This document shows positions 32,008 to 41,540 of a stretch of DNA of 64,000 nucleotides, piece by piece (position 1 is the stretch's first letter; the number at the start of each line of letters is the position of its first letter). Location of the stretch: positions 1,054,001 to 1,118,000 of the forward strand of contig NZ_CP118631.1 in the NCBI RefSeq assembly GCF_028993635.1, written 5' to 3'. The translations under genes and the position numbers were made by a program. This DNA comes from Mucilaginibacter sp. SJ (GTDB lineage: Bacteria > Bacteroidota > Bacteroidia > Sphingobacteriales > Sphingobacteriaceae). The notes under the pieces were generated by a model. It was not told the origin of the DNA and did no database searches. It saw only the letters and a list, made by a program, of their open reading frames with translations.

Positions 32008-33216
32008 ATGAATAAAATAATCTACATTATGGCCCTTGGTGCCTTCGGTATCATAACCACGGAGTTCGGAGTTATCGGTATCCTTCCTGATCTGGTGAAA
32101 GAGTTTCATATTTCCATTGATACGGCTGGCTGGCTGCTTAGTGCCTTCGCGTTAACTGTGGCGCTTGCGGGGCCGTTTACCAATATGCTTACAGCGCGCC
32201 TTAACCGCAAATTTGTGATGAGCCTGGTATTAGGTATATTTGTTATTTCCAACCTGTTATCGGCGATAGCGCCGAACTTCACCGTGCTTATGATTGCCCG
32301 TATATTACCGGCGTTTTTACACCCCGTATTCTGGGCAGTATCCATGACTGCAGCTGCAAAACAGGCGGGGCCAAAAGATGCGCCAAAAGCCATCTCGATA
32401 GTAATGGCCGGGCTTAGCGTTGCTACCGTGTTGGGGGTGCCCTTAACCACCTACATGGCAGATCTTTTTAGTTGGAGGGCATCTTTTATCTTATCAGCCG
32501 TCATTAACTTATTAGCCTTTGGTGCGTTGACACTATTTGCACCTTCAATGCCGGTTAATGAGGAACAGGCAAGTCCCAAAAGCCAGGTAAAGCTGCTGCG
32601 GAGTGTACACTTATGGATTAAGCTGCTGGCTTCAACCATTATCCTGGCAGGCATGTTTGCCACCTATGGTTATCTTGCCGAATACCTGGATAAAGTTTCG
32701 CGTATGAGCGGGACTCAAATTAGCATCATGTTACTGGTATTTGGCGGGACAGGGATAGCGGGCAACTGGCTTATGGGTGTAGCGCTTAGTAAAAATGTAA
32801 CGCTTACAACGCGGCTGTTTTTGCTGTCCTTAGTTGCAACCCATGTATTGGCCTATCTGTTTGGCGGACATTTTATTCCGATGGTTATTATTCTTTCGGT
32901 TTGGGGATTTATACACACCGGAGGATTTTTGGCGGCAAATATACAGCTTACCCATGGCATTCAGGAACCAGCGCTTGACTTTGTAAACAGCCTTCTTCCC
33001 TCCTTCTTTAATGCAGGTATTACATTGGGCACTTTACTGGGTGGTTTTGTGATTGCTTATTATGGTATCCATCAGGTAATCTGGATGGCAATACCCCTGC
33101 TTTTACTTGCACTTGGCATGAGTTTTATTACCTCAAATGCTACAAAAAAATCAATATCAGCTCAAATTGAGGAAATACCTGAGGACGAACCTGTACATGT
33201 AGCCATTTATGAATAA
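32008..33216 (+). CDS. MFS transporter (DHA1, AraJ/YdhP-like)
   Basis: The 402-residue inner-membrane protein has about twelve hydrophobic helices. The first helix has TTEFGVIGILPDLVKEF, seen in DHA1 drug/sugar exporters. The loop 2-3 motif is NMLTARLNRKFVM, and helix 5 carries GLSVATVLGVPLTTYMADLFSWRASF, the antiporter motif C region. A short charged C-terminal tail of about 25 residues follows the last helix. These features point to a proton-driven efflux pump for sugars, drugs or other small molecules. It lies 78 bases after the ArsR gene and shares a 13-base upstream motif with it, implying regulated expression. A bidirectional terminator follows. Confidence 0.88.
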   Translation: MNKIIYIMALGAFGIITTEFGVIGILPDLVKEFHISIDTAGWLLSAFALTVALAGPFTNMLTARLNRKFVMSLVLGIFVISNLLSAIAPNFTVLMIARILPAFLHPVFWAVSMTAAAKQAGPKDAPKAISIVMAGLSVATVLGVPLTTYMADLFSWRASFILSAVINLLAFGALTLFAPSMPVNEEQASPKSQVKLLRSVHLWIKLLASTIILAGMFATYGYLAEYLDKVSRMSGTQISIMLLVFGGTGIAGNWLMGVALSKNVTLTTRLFLLSLVATHVLAYLFGGHFIPMVIILSVWGFIHTGGFLAANIQLTHGIQEPALDFVNSLLPSFFNAGITLGTLLGGFVIAYYGIHQVIWMAIPLLLLALGMSFITSNATKKSISAQIEEIPEDEPVHVAIYE

Positions 33217-33247
33217 GCTAAATTGTAAACGATAGCTATATTAAAGT

Positions 33248-33279
33248 AAAAAGTCCCTGGCTAATACCAGGGACTTTTT
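33248..33279. terminator. Bidirectional intrinsic terminator
   Basis: Perfect 13-base arms (AAAAAGTCCCTGG and its complement) surround a 6-base loop, with A and T runs on either side. It serves both the MFS gene (plus) and the DUF4998 gene (minus), which converge here. Confidence 0.9.
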
Positions 33280-33286
33280 ATCATTC

Positions 33287-34534
33287 TTAATTTTTAAACA
33301 ATTTAATATTAAACACCGTGAAGTAATTGCCCGGGTTTCCATTACCGACCAGATTACCCAGAAATCCTATGGATACTACCTGCGATGAAGAGAGTGTAAA
33401 AGTGAAGGTTTTCACCTCCCTTGAACTCGGACCGGTTGTACCTACATTTGCGCCGTTATACATCTTTACAGATCCCAACGCTGTTGAAAGGTCTGCGAGT
33501 ATCGGGATGCCGTTCCCTCCGGCAGCTGCGACACAATAAACAGATGAATTTGATTGCACCTCCGAATAAGAATCGAACGAGACGATATAATTACCTGCAG
33601 GCAATGCTGATGAGGTAGCCTGATATACTATACCGTTTACCACCGGGGTATTATTCCATGTTTCCCAGTTAATGGTACCACCGCCATCAGAACTATAGCC
33701 ACCATTAGTACCGCCATCTTTATTTTTGGCTGCCGCGTTGGTTATCCACGGCGCGGCAAGTGTTCCCCAACGACCATCAAAGGTGTTCCTTTGAAAAGGG
33801 CCTGTATTTGAGAGGTAAATACTTGTCACATCAGCCTTAACGCTATGATCCTGGTAATCTGTATAAAATGTATCAATAGCGGTTTTGTTGGGTTTAAACG
33901 CGGTACGATAAGTGATCACGCTACCTGCTTTAAATTTAGGCAGTGATGTGCTTAACCCGGTTGGTGATGAAATAATCAACGTATCATGCTGCTTATTGGA
34001 AGCATCGGTAAATTTAATCCGCATAGAGAGCAAACCATCATCGGCATTCACATCAGCCCAGTTGATTAAGGCCGAGCCATCTGTTTGCAGCTCTGCTTTG
34101 GCTATACCGCGGTTACTAAGCGAACTTTGGTATAAACTGCCATATACGTTGCCTGCCAGTGTAACCGGGATAGATACATGCCCCCCATTGTCATAAGTAC
34201 GGATTTCGAAAGTCATGATCCCTTCTGGTAAATTAGGTATCAACAATTTTGCCGTATCAACTCCTGAAGTACGGGTTACCGGAGTTTCTATTGAATCTTG
34301 TTTACTGTTCCAATATACCCGGTATTTTATAATTTTAGGATCGGATGTAAAAAGCCCGGTTAACAGTACGCGGTTCCGGCCCGAAAACACCTGTACCGAA
34401 TCCAGCTTTCCCGGATATATAATTGGCCCGTTCGGCTCATATTTCTTTTTGTAATCATCCATTTTAGTACAGGCACTTACAACGAAAGTTACCAGTACCA
34501 ACAGATAGTATGATGTTATTTTATATAGTTTCAT
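33287..34534 (-). CDS. Surface lipoprotein with DUF4998 and DUF5013-like domains
   Basis: The 415-residue lipoprotein has a signal peptide with lipobox VSAC near residue 21, then a DUF4998 domain (about 25-225, with PIIYPGKLDSVQVFSGRNRVLLTG and KIIKYRVYWNSKQDS) made of fibronectin-like beta sheets. The C-terminal part (about 240-415) resembles DUF5013, a jelly-roll carbohydrate-binding-like region with QVVSIGFLGN near its end. The ATG at 34534 fits the signal peptide; the frame extends to 34594, overlapping the neighbouring gene. It is the last gene of the SusC/SusD locus and probably helps to bind a glycan or glycoprotein at the cell surface. No enzyme motif is visible. Confidence 0.82.
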   Translation of the reverse strand: MKLYKITSYYLLVLVTFVVSACTKMDDYKKKYEPNGPIIYPGKLDSVQVFSGRNRVLLTGLFTSDPKIIKYRVYWNSKQDSIETPVTRTSGVDTAKLLIPNLPEGIMTFEIRTYDNGGHVSIPVTLAGNVYGSLYQSSLSNRGIAKAELQTDGSALINWADVNADDGLLSMRIKFTDASNKQHDTLIISSPTGLSTSLPKFKAGSVITYRTAFKPNKTAIDTFYTDYQDHSVKADVTSIYLSNTGPFQRNTFDGRWGTLAAPWITNAAAKNKDGGTNGGYSSDGGGTINWETWNNTPVVNGIVYQATSSALPAGNYIVSFDSYSEVQSNSSVYCVAAAGGNGIPILADLSTALGSVKMYNGANVGTTGPSSREVKTFTFTLSSSQVVSIGFLGNLVGNGNPGNYFTVFNIKLFKN

Positions 34535-34568
34535 GATTGAAATTAAATTGATAAATAAGTAAGCCTTA

Positions 34569-35774
34569 TTATTTTCCAAACAGCGTAAACTCACTGATAC
34601 TCATAAAGTACGATCCTGTCCAGTTACGCAGGCTCCTGATCCTGAGATACCTATAACCACTTAAACCGGCCGGAAAATCAAAGCCCCATCCGTCATGAGC
34701 GTATTTGTAATCAGCAGCTGTTTCCGTACCCGATGGAGAACCGGATGGCTTCACTATATTACAGGTTACTAATTTTGTCCATGATGCATCCAGCGCGCCA
34801 TTCACGTTTGGTGCGTTTGACCCCCATATTTCAAAATCACGCAGGTTACCCCTTACATAGTACACGTTACCTATCTCGATAAAAGGATTAAGGATAAAAC
34901 GGCTGAATACACGCTGCTTGCCAAGGTCGATAGTTACCATTTGCGGACTGCCGGCGCTCTCAACCGTAAAGAGGCAATTTGGCCAGCCACCTGTAAAGTT
35001 CCCGTCAAAAATCTTGGTTACGTCAGTATACGAATACAAATTGGTAGCATCACCCGGCAACTTATAAACCGACCAATCCGATTTTGCAAATTGCTCTTCG
35101 TAAAATGGTGTAAATTTCAAAAACAAAGTGTCGGATTTATTCAAAAACCTGTCCCGCACAAAAAACGCGTATTTACGTTCAATAGCCGGCTGGCCTCTTA
35201 CTGCTGCCTTTATTAAAACGCTGTTGCTGTATATATTATCCATTCCTTTTGGCTGCACATATTGGCCATTATTGGCGGTATCAACCATTGGTACAATAGC
35301 AAGGTTATCTTTAGCTGCGTTATCACAAGTGACATTAAAACCGCCGAAAGTAGGTGTTACTTTTAGCGACCGGAAAGCAAGTAAAAAAGGAGGTGTTAAA
35401 GGGTTTACTGTGACTGAAACCGGTGCCGAAGCTTTTTCGCTGGAATTAACCGCATATAGTTTTACTACATGCGCCAGCGTATCTCCAAAGCCATCCACAG
35501 TTAAATTGTTGGTGTAATGCGATGCTATTACTTCGCGGGTTTTGCCAGGCGAAGTTTCGTAAACAGCCTTTACATAAAAAAGATCGTTATCGCCTGGTAA
35601 AGAATAGGTTAAAGTAGCCTGACCATTGAGGTTTTGTACCTGTACGTTGCTTACAGTCCCCGGGCCATTGTTATTGGTTATAGTAGGTTTATTGAGTGAT
35701 TCCTGCTTACAGCCTGCTATTACTATCATTAATAGTAAAATGCAGAAAGCAGCTTGTAATTTCCGTGTTTCCAT
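34569..35774 (-). CDS. Surface lipoprotein with DUF4959/DUF5126/DUF5000-type domains
   Basis: The 401-residue protein has a lipoprotein signal (lipobox VIAGC, Cys near 22). Three beta-rich segments follow: about 25-120 (DUF4959-like, with GTVSNVQVQNLNGQATLTY), about 120-230 (DUF5126-like), and a C-terminal F5/8 type C-like domain (about 245-401, DUF5000) with VTIDLGKQRVFSRFILNP and SGYRYLRIRSLRNW. These lipoproteins accompany SusC/SusD pairs that take up host- or plant-derived glycans and serve as glycan-binding proteins. Start: ATG at 35774 gives a tight signal peptide; an ATG 13 codons earlier, just after the SusD stop, is also possible. It lies in the same operon as SusD and the DUF4998 lipoprotein. 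Confidence 0.82.
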   Translation of the reverse strand: METRKLQAAFCILLLMIVIAGCKQESLNKPTITNNNGPGTVSNVQVQNLNGQATLTYSLPGDNDLFYVKAVYETSPGKTREVIASHYTNNLTVDGFGDTLAHVVKLYAVNSSEKASAPVSVTVNPLTPPFLLAFRSLKVTPTFGGFNVTCDNAAKDNLAIVPMVDTANNGQYVQPKGMDNIYSNSVLIKAAVRGQPAIERKYAFFVRDRFLNKSDTLFLKFTPFYEEQFAKSDWSVYKLPGDATNLYSYTDVTKIFDGNFTGGWPNCLFTVESAGSPQMVTIDLGKQRVFSRFILNPFIEIGNVYYVRGNLRDFEIWGSNAPNVNGALDASWTKLVTCNIVKPSGSPSGTETAADYKYAHDGWGFDFPAGLSGYRYLRIRSLRNWTGSYFMSISEFTLFGK

Positions 35775-35813
35775 GTTAATGCTTTTAATGTTAAACATAT
35801 TATTGCTATGCAT

Positions 35814-37790
35814 TTACCAGTTGGGGTTTTGCACCAGGTTTTGGTTAACCAGGAGGTCGTTTTCCTGTATAGGCCATAAATAATCGCGTGGGATCACAAA
35901 ATGCCGCGAATAAATGGTGCGTTCGCGATAATATAATTCAGGCGAGTTTTCGCTGATTGACCAACCCGTTACGTTTCCGTTAAGCTCAACTCCTGCGGTT
36001 TTCCAGCGCAGCAGATCCCAGAAACGGTGTCCTTCAAAGCAAAGCTCAAGGCTGCGTTCGCGCTGAATGATTGAACGCATACCATCTTTAGTGGTATATT
36101 TAGTTGGGTTGATACTGTAATTTGACCACGACTCCTGAACAGTAGGCAAACCAGCCCTTGCCCTTATACGGTTTACGTAGGTATACACATCGGCTACAGG
36201 TCCCTGTGCTTCATTTAATGCTTCCGCATAAAGTAAATAAAGATCAGATAAACGCATTTCGGGCCACGGATAGTTGATATAGGTAACAGTTGCCCATTCA
36301 TAATGCCAGTTCAGTGCTTTTTTCATATAAAAGCCGGCAATTGGTATTGGTGACGATTGACCTACTTCGGCGCCGCGGGATTTCATCCACCAGGTATCTT
36401 CGTCGGTTTTGGTTGGGCTGTTGGCCATATACCACACACCGCGATCAAATCCAAGGTCGGCATAATAACGCGGTTCTCTGTCAAAATTGAGCCTCGCAGT
36501 TGTTTCTCCTTCTTTGATATTAAAACGTTCATCGTGCGTACCCACCCTCAACTGCGATATATCACTAAAATCAAGCGTTTTATCTTCGTTAATAGGTACG
36601 CCGTTTTTAGTGTAGAACATCTTAGCCATTTTTATGGTAGGACCAAGCAACGGGCGGTTTGCTGATTTTGCGGCGTCGGCATTATTAAAATCATACTGCC
36701 CCGCGCACATCGACTGGAAAAAAGAATTGTAATTGATATTATTATTAGCGGTTAAACCCCATATCAGCTCATCATTCCACTTTTCGCTCATCGCATTCCT
36801 GATGCTCATTTGCGTCATGGTAGTTTGGCTAAGCGGAATAGTAGGTGCAGGAAACGTATACAGGTGTATGCTTTGAGTTTCGCAAAAATCAATAGCGGCT
36901 TTGCACGCATCTGCTGCGCGTTGCCATTTTTCGGCGCTAAAAGCTGGGTTAAATAATTGTTCACCGTCTTTATTTTTGAATGAGCTATAATCAGGGTTGC
37001 CATTAAAAAGCGGGCTCGCAGCTGTAACCAGCAGTTTTGCCTTCATACTTAATGCTGCACCTTTAGTAACCCGGCCTAATTCACTCCCTTCATTTCGAAT
37101 CGTTAAAGGTAACTTTGCAGCTGCCAGATCATATAAATTAGCAATATAGTTTACAACTTCATCAACCGGGCGGCGTTTAACCCTTATTTCGTCAATAGGT
37201 GCATCGATGGCCAGGTTTTTATCAATAATTGGAATTGGCCCATAAGCCCTAAAAAGTTGAAAATGATAAAATGCCTTTAAAAACTGTGCTTCGGCTATCC
37301 AGCGTTCGCGGGTATCGATATCTAAATCAAGCACTTTGCCCTTGTCGCTTACATTTTCAATAAAAACATTACAATCGCGTATGGCTTTGTAGTTTGCCGC
37401 TGCGTCCCTGGTGCCGTTCATATAATTGGCAATAGGGTCCGACGAGTTTTGGAAGCCTCTTGGCAGTTGCAGTACGTTTGTCGACCTGATGTGATTGGCA
37501 GGGTCTTCTACCCAAACCTCATCGCCGGCAGTAAGGCCAACGTTATAAGTAGGATCGGTTTCTGTTGGGAGGTATGAGTAGCAGGTAAACAGGTACTTTT
37601 CTGCCTCGGTTTTTGAAACAAAAGCATTTGCTATTGTTGACACGTTATCAGGAACAACATCCAAAAAAGATTTTTTACAGGATGATACCGGCACAATCAT
37701 TATTAAGCCAACCATTAAAAGGGTAATATTCCCTTTAGTTGCGTGGCCCAATACTGAATGCTTAATTTTTTTTATAAAATTAGTTTTCAT
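35814..37790 (-). CDS. SusD/RagB family nutrient-binding outer membrane lipoprotein
   Basis: The 658-residue protein has a lipoprotein signal (lipobox VSSC) followed by KKSFLDVVPDN, the usual start of SusD proteins. Helical tetratricopeptide-like segments (AEKYLFTCYSYLP, AEAQFLKAFYHFQLFRAYGPIPII, VDEVVNYIANLYDLAAAKLP, TKGAALSMKAKLLVTAASPLFNGN) and the C-terminal RLSDLYLLYAEALNEAQG, YVNRIRARAGLP and RERSLELCFEGHRFWDLLRWK segments are canonical. SusD forms a lid over its SusC partner and captures the glycan or peptide. The SusC gene lies 19 bases upstream in transcription. At 658 residues it is longer than the typical 500-600, with an extended central region. Confidence 0.93.
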   Translation of the reverse strand: MKTNFIKKIKHSVLGHATKGNITLLMVGLIMIVPVSSCKKSFLDVVPDNVSTIANAFVSKTEAEKYLFTCYSYLPTETDPTYNVGLTAGDEVWVEDPANHIRSTNVLQLPRGFQNSSDPIANYMNGTRDAAANYKAIRDCNVFIENVSDKGKVLDLDIDTRERWIAEAQFLKAFYHFQLFRAYGPIPIIDKNLAIDAPIDEIRVKRRPVDEVVNYIANLYDLAAAKLPLTIRNEGSELGRVTKGAALSMKAKLLVTAASPLFNGNPDYSSFKNKDGEQLFNPAFSAEKWQRAADACKAAIDFCETQSIHLYTFPAPTIPLSQTTMTQMSIRNAMSEKWNDELIWGLTANNNINYNSFFQSMCAGQYDFNNADAAKSANRPLLGPTIKMAKMFYTKNGVPINEDKTLDFSDISQLRVGTHDERFNIKEGETTARLNFDREPRYYADLGFDRGVWYMANSPTKTDEDTWWMKSRGAEVGQSSPIPIAGFYMKKALNWHYEWATVTYINYPWPEMRLSDLYLLYAEALNEAQGPVADVYTYVNRIRARAGLPTVQESWSNYSINPTKYTTKDGMRSIIQRERSLELCFEGHRFWDLLRWKTAGVELNGNVTGWSISENSPELYYRERTIYSRHFVIPRDYLWPIQENDLLVNQNLVQNPNW

Positions 37791-37809
37791 ATAACTGATT
37801 TGAAAGCTT

Positions 37810-40800
37810 TTAAAATTCTACCCTTAAGCCTAAGTTGAACACTTTTTGAATCGGATACCCCAATCCAGATGTTCCCATTTCAGGGTCCCAGAGTTTAAAG
37901 CTGCTTAAGGTTAACAGGTTTAAGCCATTTAAATAAATACGTGCGCTGCTCAAATGGATAAACTTGAGCTGACTCTTGTTGAAATTGTATCCCAACTCAG
38001 CCGATTTAAGACGTACAAATGAGCCGTTACGCAGCCACCATGTGGATGTTTGGGTATTATTACCCTGTATATTAGTACTTAACCTTGGCCAAAAAGCGTA
38101 TGGGTTGCGGTTATCTTCCGACCAGTGGTCGTTAGCAATTGTGCTTAACAAACCACTTTGGTTACCGGAGTTAAGGCCGTTACTCTGCAAGCCGTTTACC
38201 AGGTAAAAAGGAGAAATATCTGCCGAATTGATAACAAAAGATGAGCGTGCTGATCCCTGGAAGAATGCGCTGATATCGAAATTTTTATACCCTACAGAAA
38301 AACCGAAGCCATAAATAATTTCGGGTACCAGGGGATACCCTATTGGCACAACATCCGAGCTGGATATTTTACCATCGCCATTCATATCACGATATTTGAT
38401 ATCGCCTGCTTTATAATCACCAAAGCTTTGCACCGGTGAATTGGCTACATCTTTATCATCAACAAACAACCGTTCGGCCAGGAGGCCATAGATCTGGCTT
38501 AAAGAGTTGCCAACCTTGCTGAGGTATTTCAGGTTATCGCTGTAAAGAGGTTCTTCGTTTTTTAACAGTTTGCTTTGGGAATAGGTAAGCGTACCGCGCG
38601 ATTGAATCCAAAATGAATTATTAAAGTTCTTTTTATAATCCATGGCGATATCAATACCCTTGCTCGATGATTTACCGGCGTTTGAGGATATATTGGCCTG
38701 TAACCCCATTGAAGTAGGTATAGTACTACGTACCATCAGGATGTTATCACGCTTTTGCTGATAGGCATCTACAGTTAAAGTAAAGTTTTTAGCTACCGTT
38801 AAATCCATACCTATGTTGGTTTGCTTTGATTGCTCCCAGGTAATATTTTGGTTTTCATAACGATAGGTAACTACGCCAGGCCTGCTATAGGAATAATTAG
38901 TACCGAATTGGCCATTAGAACCATTATTTAAATTAACATCAGAAAGATAGAAGAAGCGATCATTAGCCGAACCAATCTGATCGTTACCTACTAAACCATA
39001 AGTAACCCTGAATTTAAGGTTGTCAATGGTTGACAGTAGTGGCTCAAAAAACTTCTCGTTTGATACCACCCAACCCGCACCCACAGATGGGAAAAAGCCA
39101 AAACGGTGGTTGCTGGCAAAACGCTCCGAGCCGTTATAACCAAAGTTAAATTCAACCAGGTAACGATTGTCATAGCCATAGGTAAATCTGCCTGATACGC
39201 CCTGGTTACGCGATGGCAGGGATAGCTGAAGCGTTGGTGCGTTAGCTGTAAGATAATTGCGCATTGTACCAATTAACAAGCCGCTAACAGCGTGTTTTTG
39301 CCCAAATGTGCGGCTGTAGTTTACCGCTGCTTCAATATATGTGGTTGCGTTGGATACACTTCCTCCGGGGCTATAAGTTAAGTACTCCGTTGGAGTGGCA
39401 CCTACGCTGCCTGCCGCTCCGCTATTAAGTAAAGTTAAACCATTAAATTGACCGTTAAGTACGTTTGATTGGTAGTAATAAGGGCTGTATTGGCGGGAAA
39501 CCGTGAAGTATGAATAACGGGTTGTGTATGCCATTACCCTGCTGGATAAGCCCTGGGTAATAAAATCGAGCTTTTGATTCAAATTTAGTTGCGCCGTCAA
39601 TGTGCTGGTATTGGAACTTTGGTAACCAGACAGAGATTGCGCGTATGGGTTCATATACAGGCCGCCACCGGGTATGATAGCATTACCAAAAAGCGGATGA
39701 CTTACATATGGCAACAGGTTGCCGGGGTAAATAGCCGGAAAAGCTACCGGGTTACTCCATAAAGCATTTAAAAAAGTATAGCCGCCACCATTTATCGGCC
39801 CATGATAACTATCAAACTGACCTTTTAAGCTCACTACTGCTTCAGTGGTTTTAGTGAGGTTTAAGGTGGTGTTTGACAAAATGGAGTATGATTGCAGCTT
39901 AATGTTGTTGCTGAAATTATTAAGGCTGTTTTCGGCCAGGTTACCATTATCAATATTGTAGGTCATGGCTAAATAATACTTAGCTTTTTCCGATCCGCCG
40001 CTGGCGTTCATATTGAATCTCTGGTTATTGGTCTTGGTTTTGATCAACTGCTTGATCCAGTTATTGTTAGGATATAACAACGGATCATCACCTTTGGCCG
40101 TATGATCTATTTTATTTTGCGAGTAAGGTAAAATGCCCAATGGATTACGCGTAAGCACAGCCTCGTTGGCCAGTGTCATATACGTTATATTGTCAGCCAG
40201 ATCAATATTCTTGATGTTTGAGGATGTTGAGTTTTCACCGCGGATATTGAATTTCACAGTGCCTACATCGCCACGTTTGGTAGTAACCAATATTACGCCA
40301 TTTGCACCTCTCGCACCGTATAATGATGAAGCTGTAGCATCCTTCAATACCGAAAAGCCCGATATATCATCCGGTTGAAGCCTTGCCAGATCGGTAGTGC
40401 CCGATTCAATACCATCTATTAATATCAGCGGATCAACCTTACCTGCACCAAACGTCCCTACACCCCTTATAAAGAACTGGGCATTATCAGCACCAGGTTC
40501 GCCGCTTCGCTGATAGGAGATCATCCCGGGTACAACACCTGCCAGCATCGTTGTAAGGTTACTTGATGGCCCTTTAAGTTGTTTAGGGTTTACAGTGGTA
40601 ATGGAGCTAACAAGGCTTGTCTTTTTTTGCGTACCATAGGCAACAACTGCAACCTCTTCAAGTGCATTTTTATCAGCGCCCATTTGCACGTTTATTTTAT
40701 AAACGCCGGCTGCTGACGGAGAATAGTTTGCAAGGTCAAATTCCTGCGATTTTGAGCCTACGAATGAAAACACGATGATTGAACTTCCGCTCTCCTTTAA

Positions 40801-41298
40801 ATTAAGGGTATATTTACCATCAATGTCTGATTGCGTTCCATTGGTGCCGCCTTTAACCTTAACAGTTACGCCTGGTAAAGTAAGGCCCTTGTCATCAGAA
40901 ACAATCCCCTGCACTTTTTTAGGAACGACGGCTCCTGCAGGTTCTTTTTTGGGAGGGTTTACAACGGGTGCGGGTTCACTCTTTTCAATAACAATGAGTT
41001 GGTCGCGCACTACATAATTCAGGCTTTTTCCTTTCAAAAGAACGCCGAACACTTCTTTTAATTCAGCGTTTCTAAAATCTACAGTAACAAGTTCTTTGTC
41101 ATTCAACAGCGTGTTACTGTAAAAAACGGTTAGGCCCGTTTGCTTTTTGATTGCTTTAAATACTTCGGCCAAACTGATGTTGGCCTTTTTAAGTGTTATT
41201 GGTCCCGTACTCTGCGCTTGTACAGCGCCATACCGGGTTACCAATAAAAGAAAAATAAAGGGCAGTATAAGCCGCCGGCTGAATAGAATTCTCTCCAT
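37810..41298 (-). CDS. SusC/RagA family TonB-dependent receptor with STN domain
   Basis: The 1162-residue outer-membrane receptor has a signal peptide (about 1-29), an STN domain (about 32-108) that talks to FecR, a carboxypeptidase-regulatory-like domain (about 128-205), a plug (about 220-370, with VVAYGTQKKTSLVSSITTV, FFIRGVGTFG and SLYGARGANGVILVTTKRG), and a 22-stranded barrel ending in the aromatic-terminated VFNLGLRVEF. The family imports glycans or peptides with TonB energy. The STN domain and the FecR/sigma genes just upstream show it is also a signal transducer that induces its own locus. It is followed by SusD and two surface lipoproteins. The substrate is unknown because no hydrolase is linked. 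Confidence 0.93.
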   Translation of the reverse strand: MERILFSRRLILPFIFLLLVTRYGAVQAQSTGPITLKKANISLAEVFKAIKKQTGLTVFYSNTLLNDKELVTVDFRNAELKEVFGVLLKGKSLNYVVRDQLIVIEKSEPAPVVNPPKKEPAGAVVPKKVQGIVSDDKGLTLPGVTVKVKGGTNGTQSDIDGKYTLNLKESGSSIIVFSFVGSKSQEFDLANYSPSAAGVYKINVQMGADKNALEEVAVVAYGTQKKTSLVSSITTVNPKQLKGPSSNLTTMLAGVVPGMISYQRSGEPGADNAQFFIRGVGTFGAGKVDPLILIDGIESGTTDLARLQPDDISGFSVLKDATASSLYGARGANGVILVTTKRGDVGTVKFNIRGENSTSSNIKNIDLADNITYMTLANEAVLTRNPLGILPYSQNKIDHTAKGDDPLLYPNNNWIKQLIKTKTNNQRFNMNASGGSEKAKYYLAMTYNIDNGNLAENSLNNFSNNIKLQSYSILSNTTLNLTKTTEAVVSLKGQFDSYHGPINGGGYTFLNALWSNPVAFPAIYPGNLLPYVSHPLFGNAIIPGGGLYMNPYAQSLSGYQSSNTSTLTAQLNLNQKLDFITQGLSSRVMAYTTRYSYFTVSRQYSPYYYQSNVLNGQFNGLTLLNSGAAGSVGATPTEYLTYSPGGSVSNATTYIEAAVNYSRTFGQKHAVSGLLIGTMRNYLTANAPTLQLSLPSRNQGVSGRFTYGYDNRYLVEFNFGYNGSERFASNHRFGFFPSVGAGWVVSNEKFFEPLLSTIDNLKFRVTYGLVGNDQIGSANDRFFYLSDVNLNNGSNGQFGTNYSYSRPGVVTYRYENQNITWEQSKQTNIGMDLTVAKNFTLTVDAYQQKRDNILMVRSTIPTSMGLQANISSNAGKSSSKGIDIAMDYKKNFNNSFWIQSRGTLTYSQSKLLKNEEPLYSDNLKYLSKVGNSLSQIYGLLAERLFVDDKDVANSPVQSFGDYKAGDIKYRDMNGDGKISSSDVVPIGYPLVPEIIYGFGFSVGYKNFDISAFFQGSARSSFVINSADISPFYLVNGLQSNGLNSGNQSGLLSTIANDHWSEDNRNPYAFWPRLSTNIQGNNTQTSTWWLRNGSFVRLKSAELGYNFNKSQLKFIHLSSARIYLNGLNLLTLSSFKLWDPEMGTSGLGYPIQKVFNLGLRVEF

Positions 41299-41433
41299 AT
41301 TTATTGGGTTTACGATTTGGTTTTCTCTAAGACCTGTTCTTGCTAAAACGGGTGAACGGAAATAAGAAAAATTGTATTTTTTTTATTACAATGAAAAACA
41401 GACACTGTTAATCGACACTATTTCAATGTATTA

Positions 41434-41465
41434 CAAATACTATCCATTTGACAAACAAGGGCAAA
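41434..41465 (-). promoter_or_regulatory. Candidate promoter of the SusC/SusD operon
   Basis: On the minus strand TTTG (complement of 41462-41465) is followed after 19 bases by TAGTATTTG (complement of 41434-41442), close to the Bacteroidota TTTG-N19-TAnnTTTG pattern but with one extra base in the -7 element. It would give a leader of about 130 bases before the SusC start. Confidence 0.4.
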
Positions 41466-41540
41466 TAATTTCCATGGCGCTTAAGGGGCCAGGCATTAAA
41501 TAACCAGGAAACAAGTTGTGGTTTAACCGACGTCGTTTTC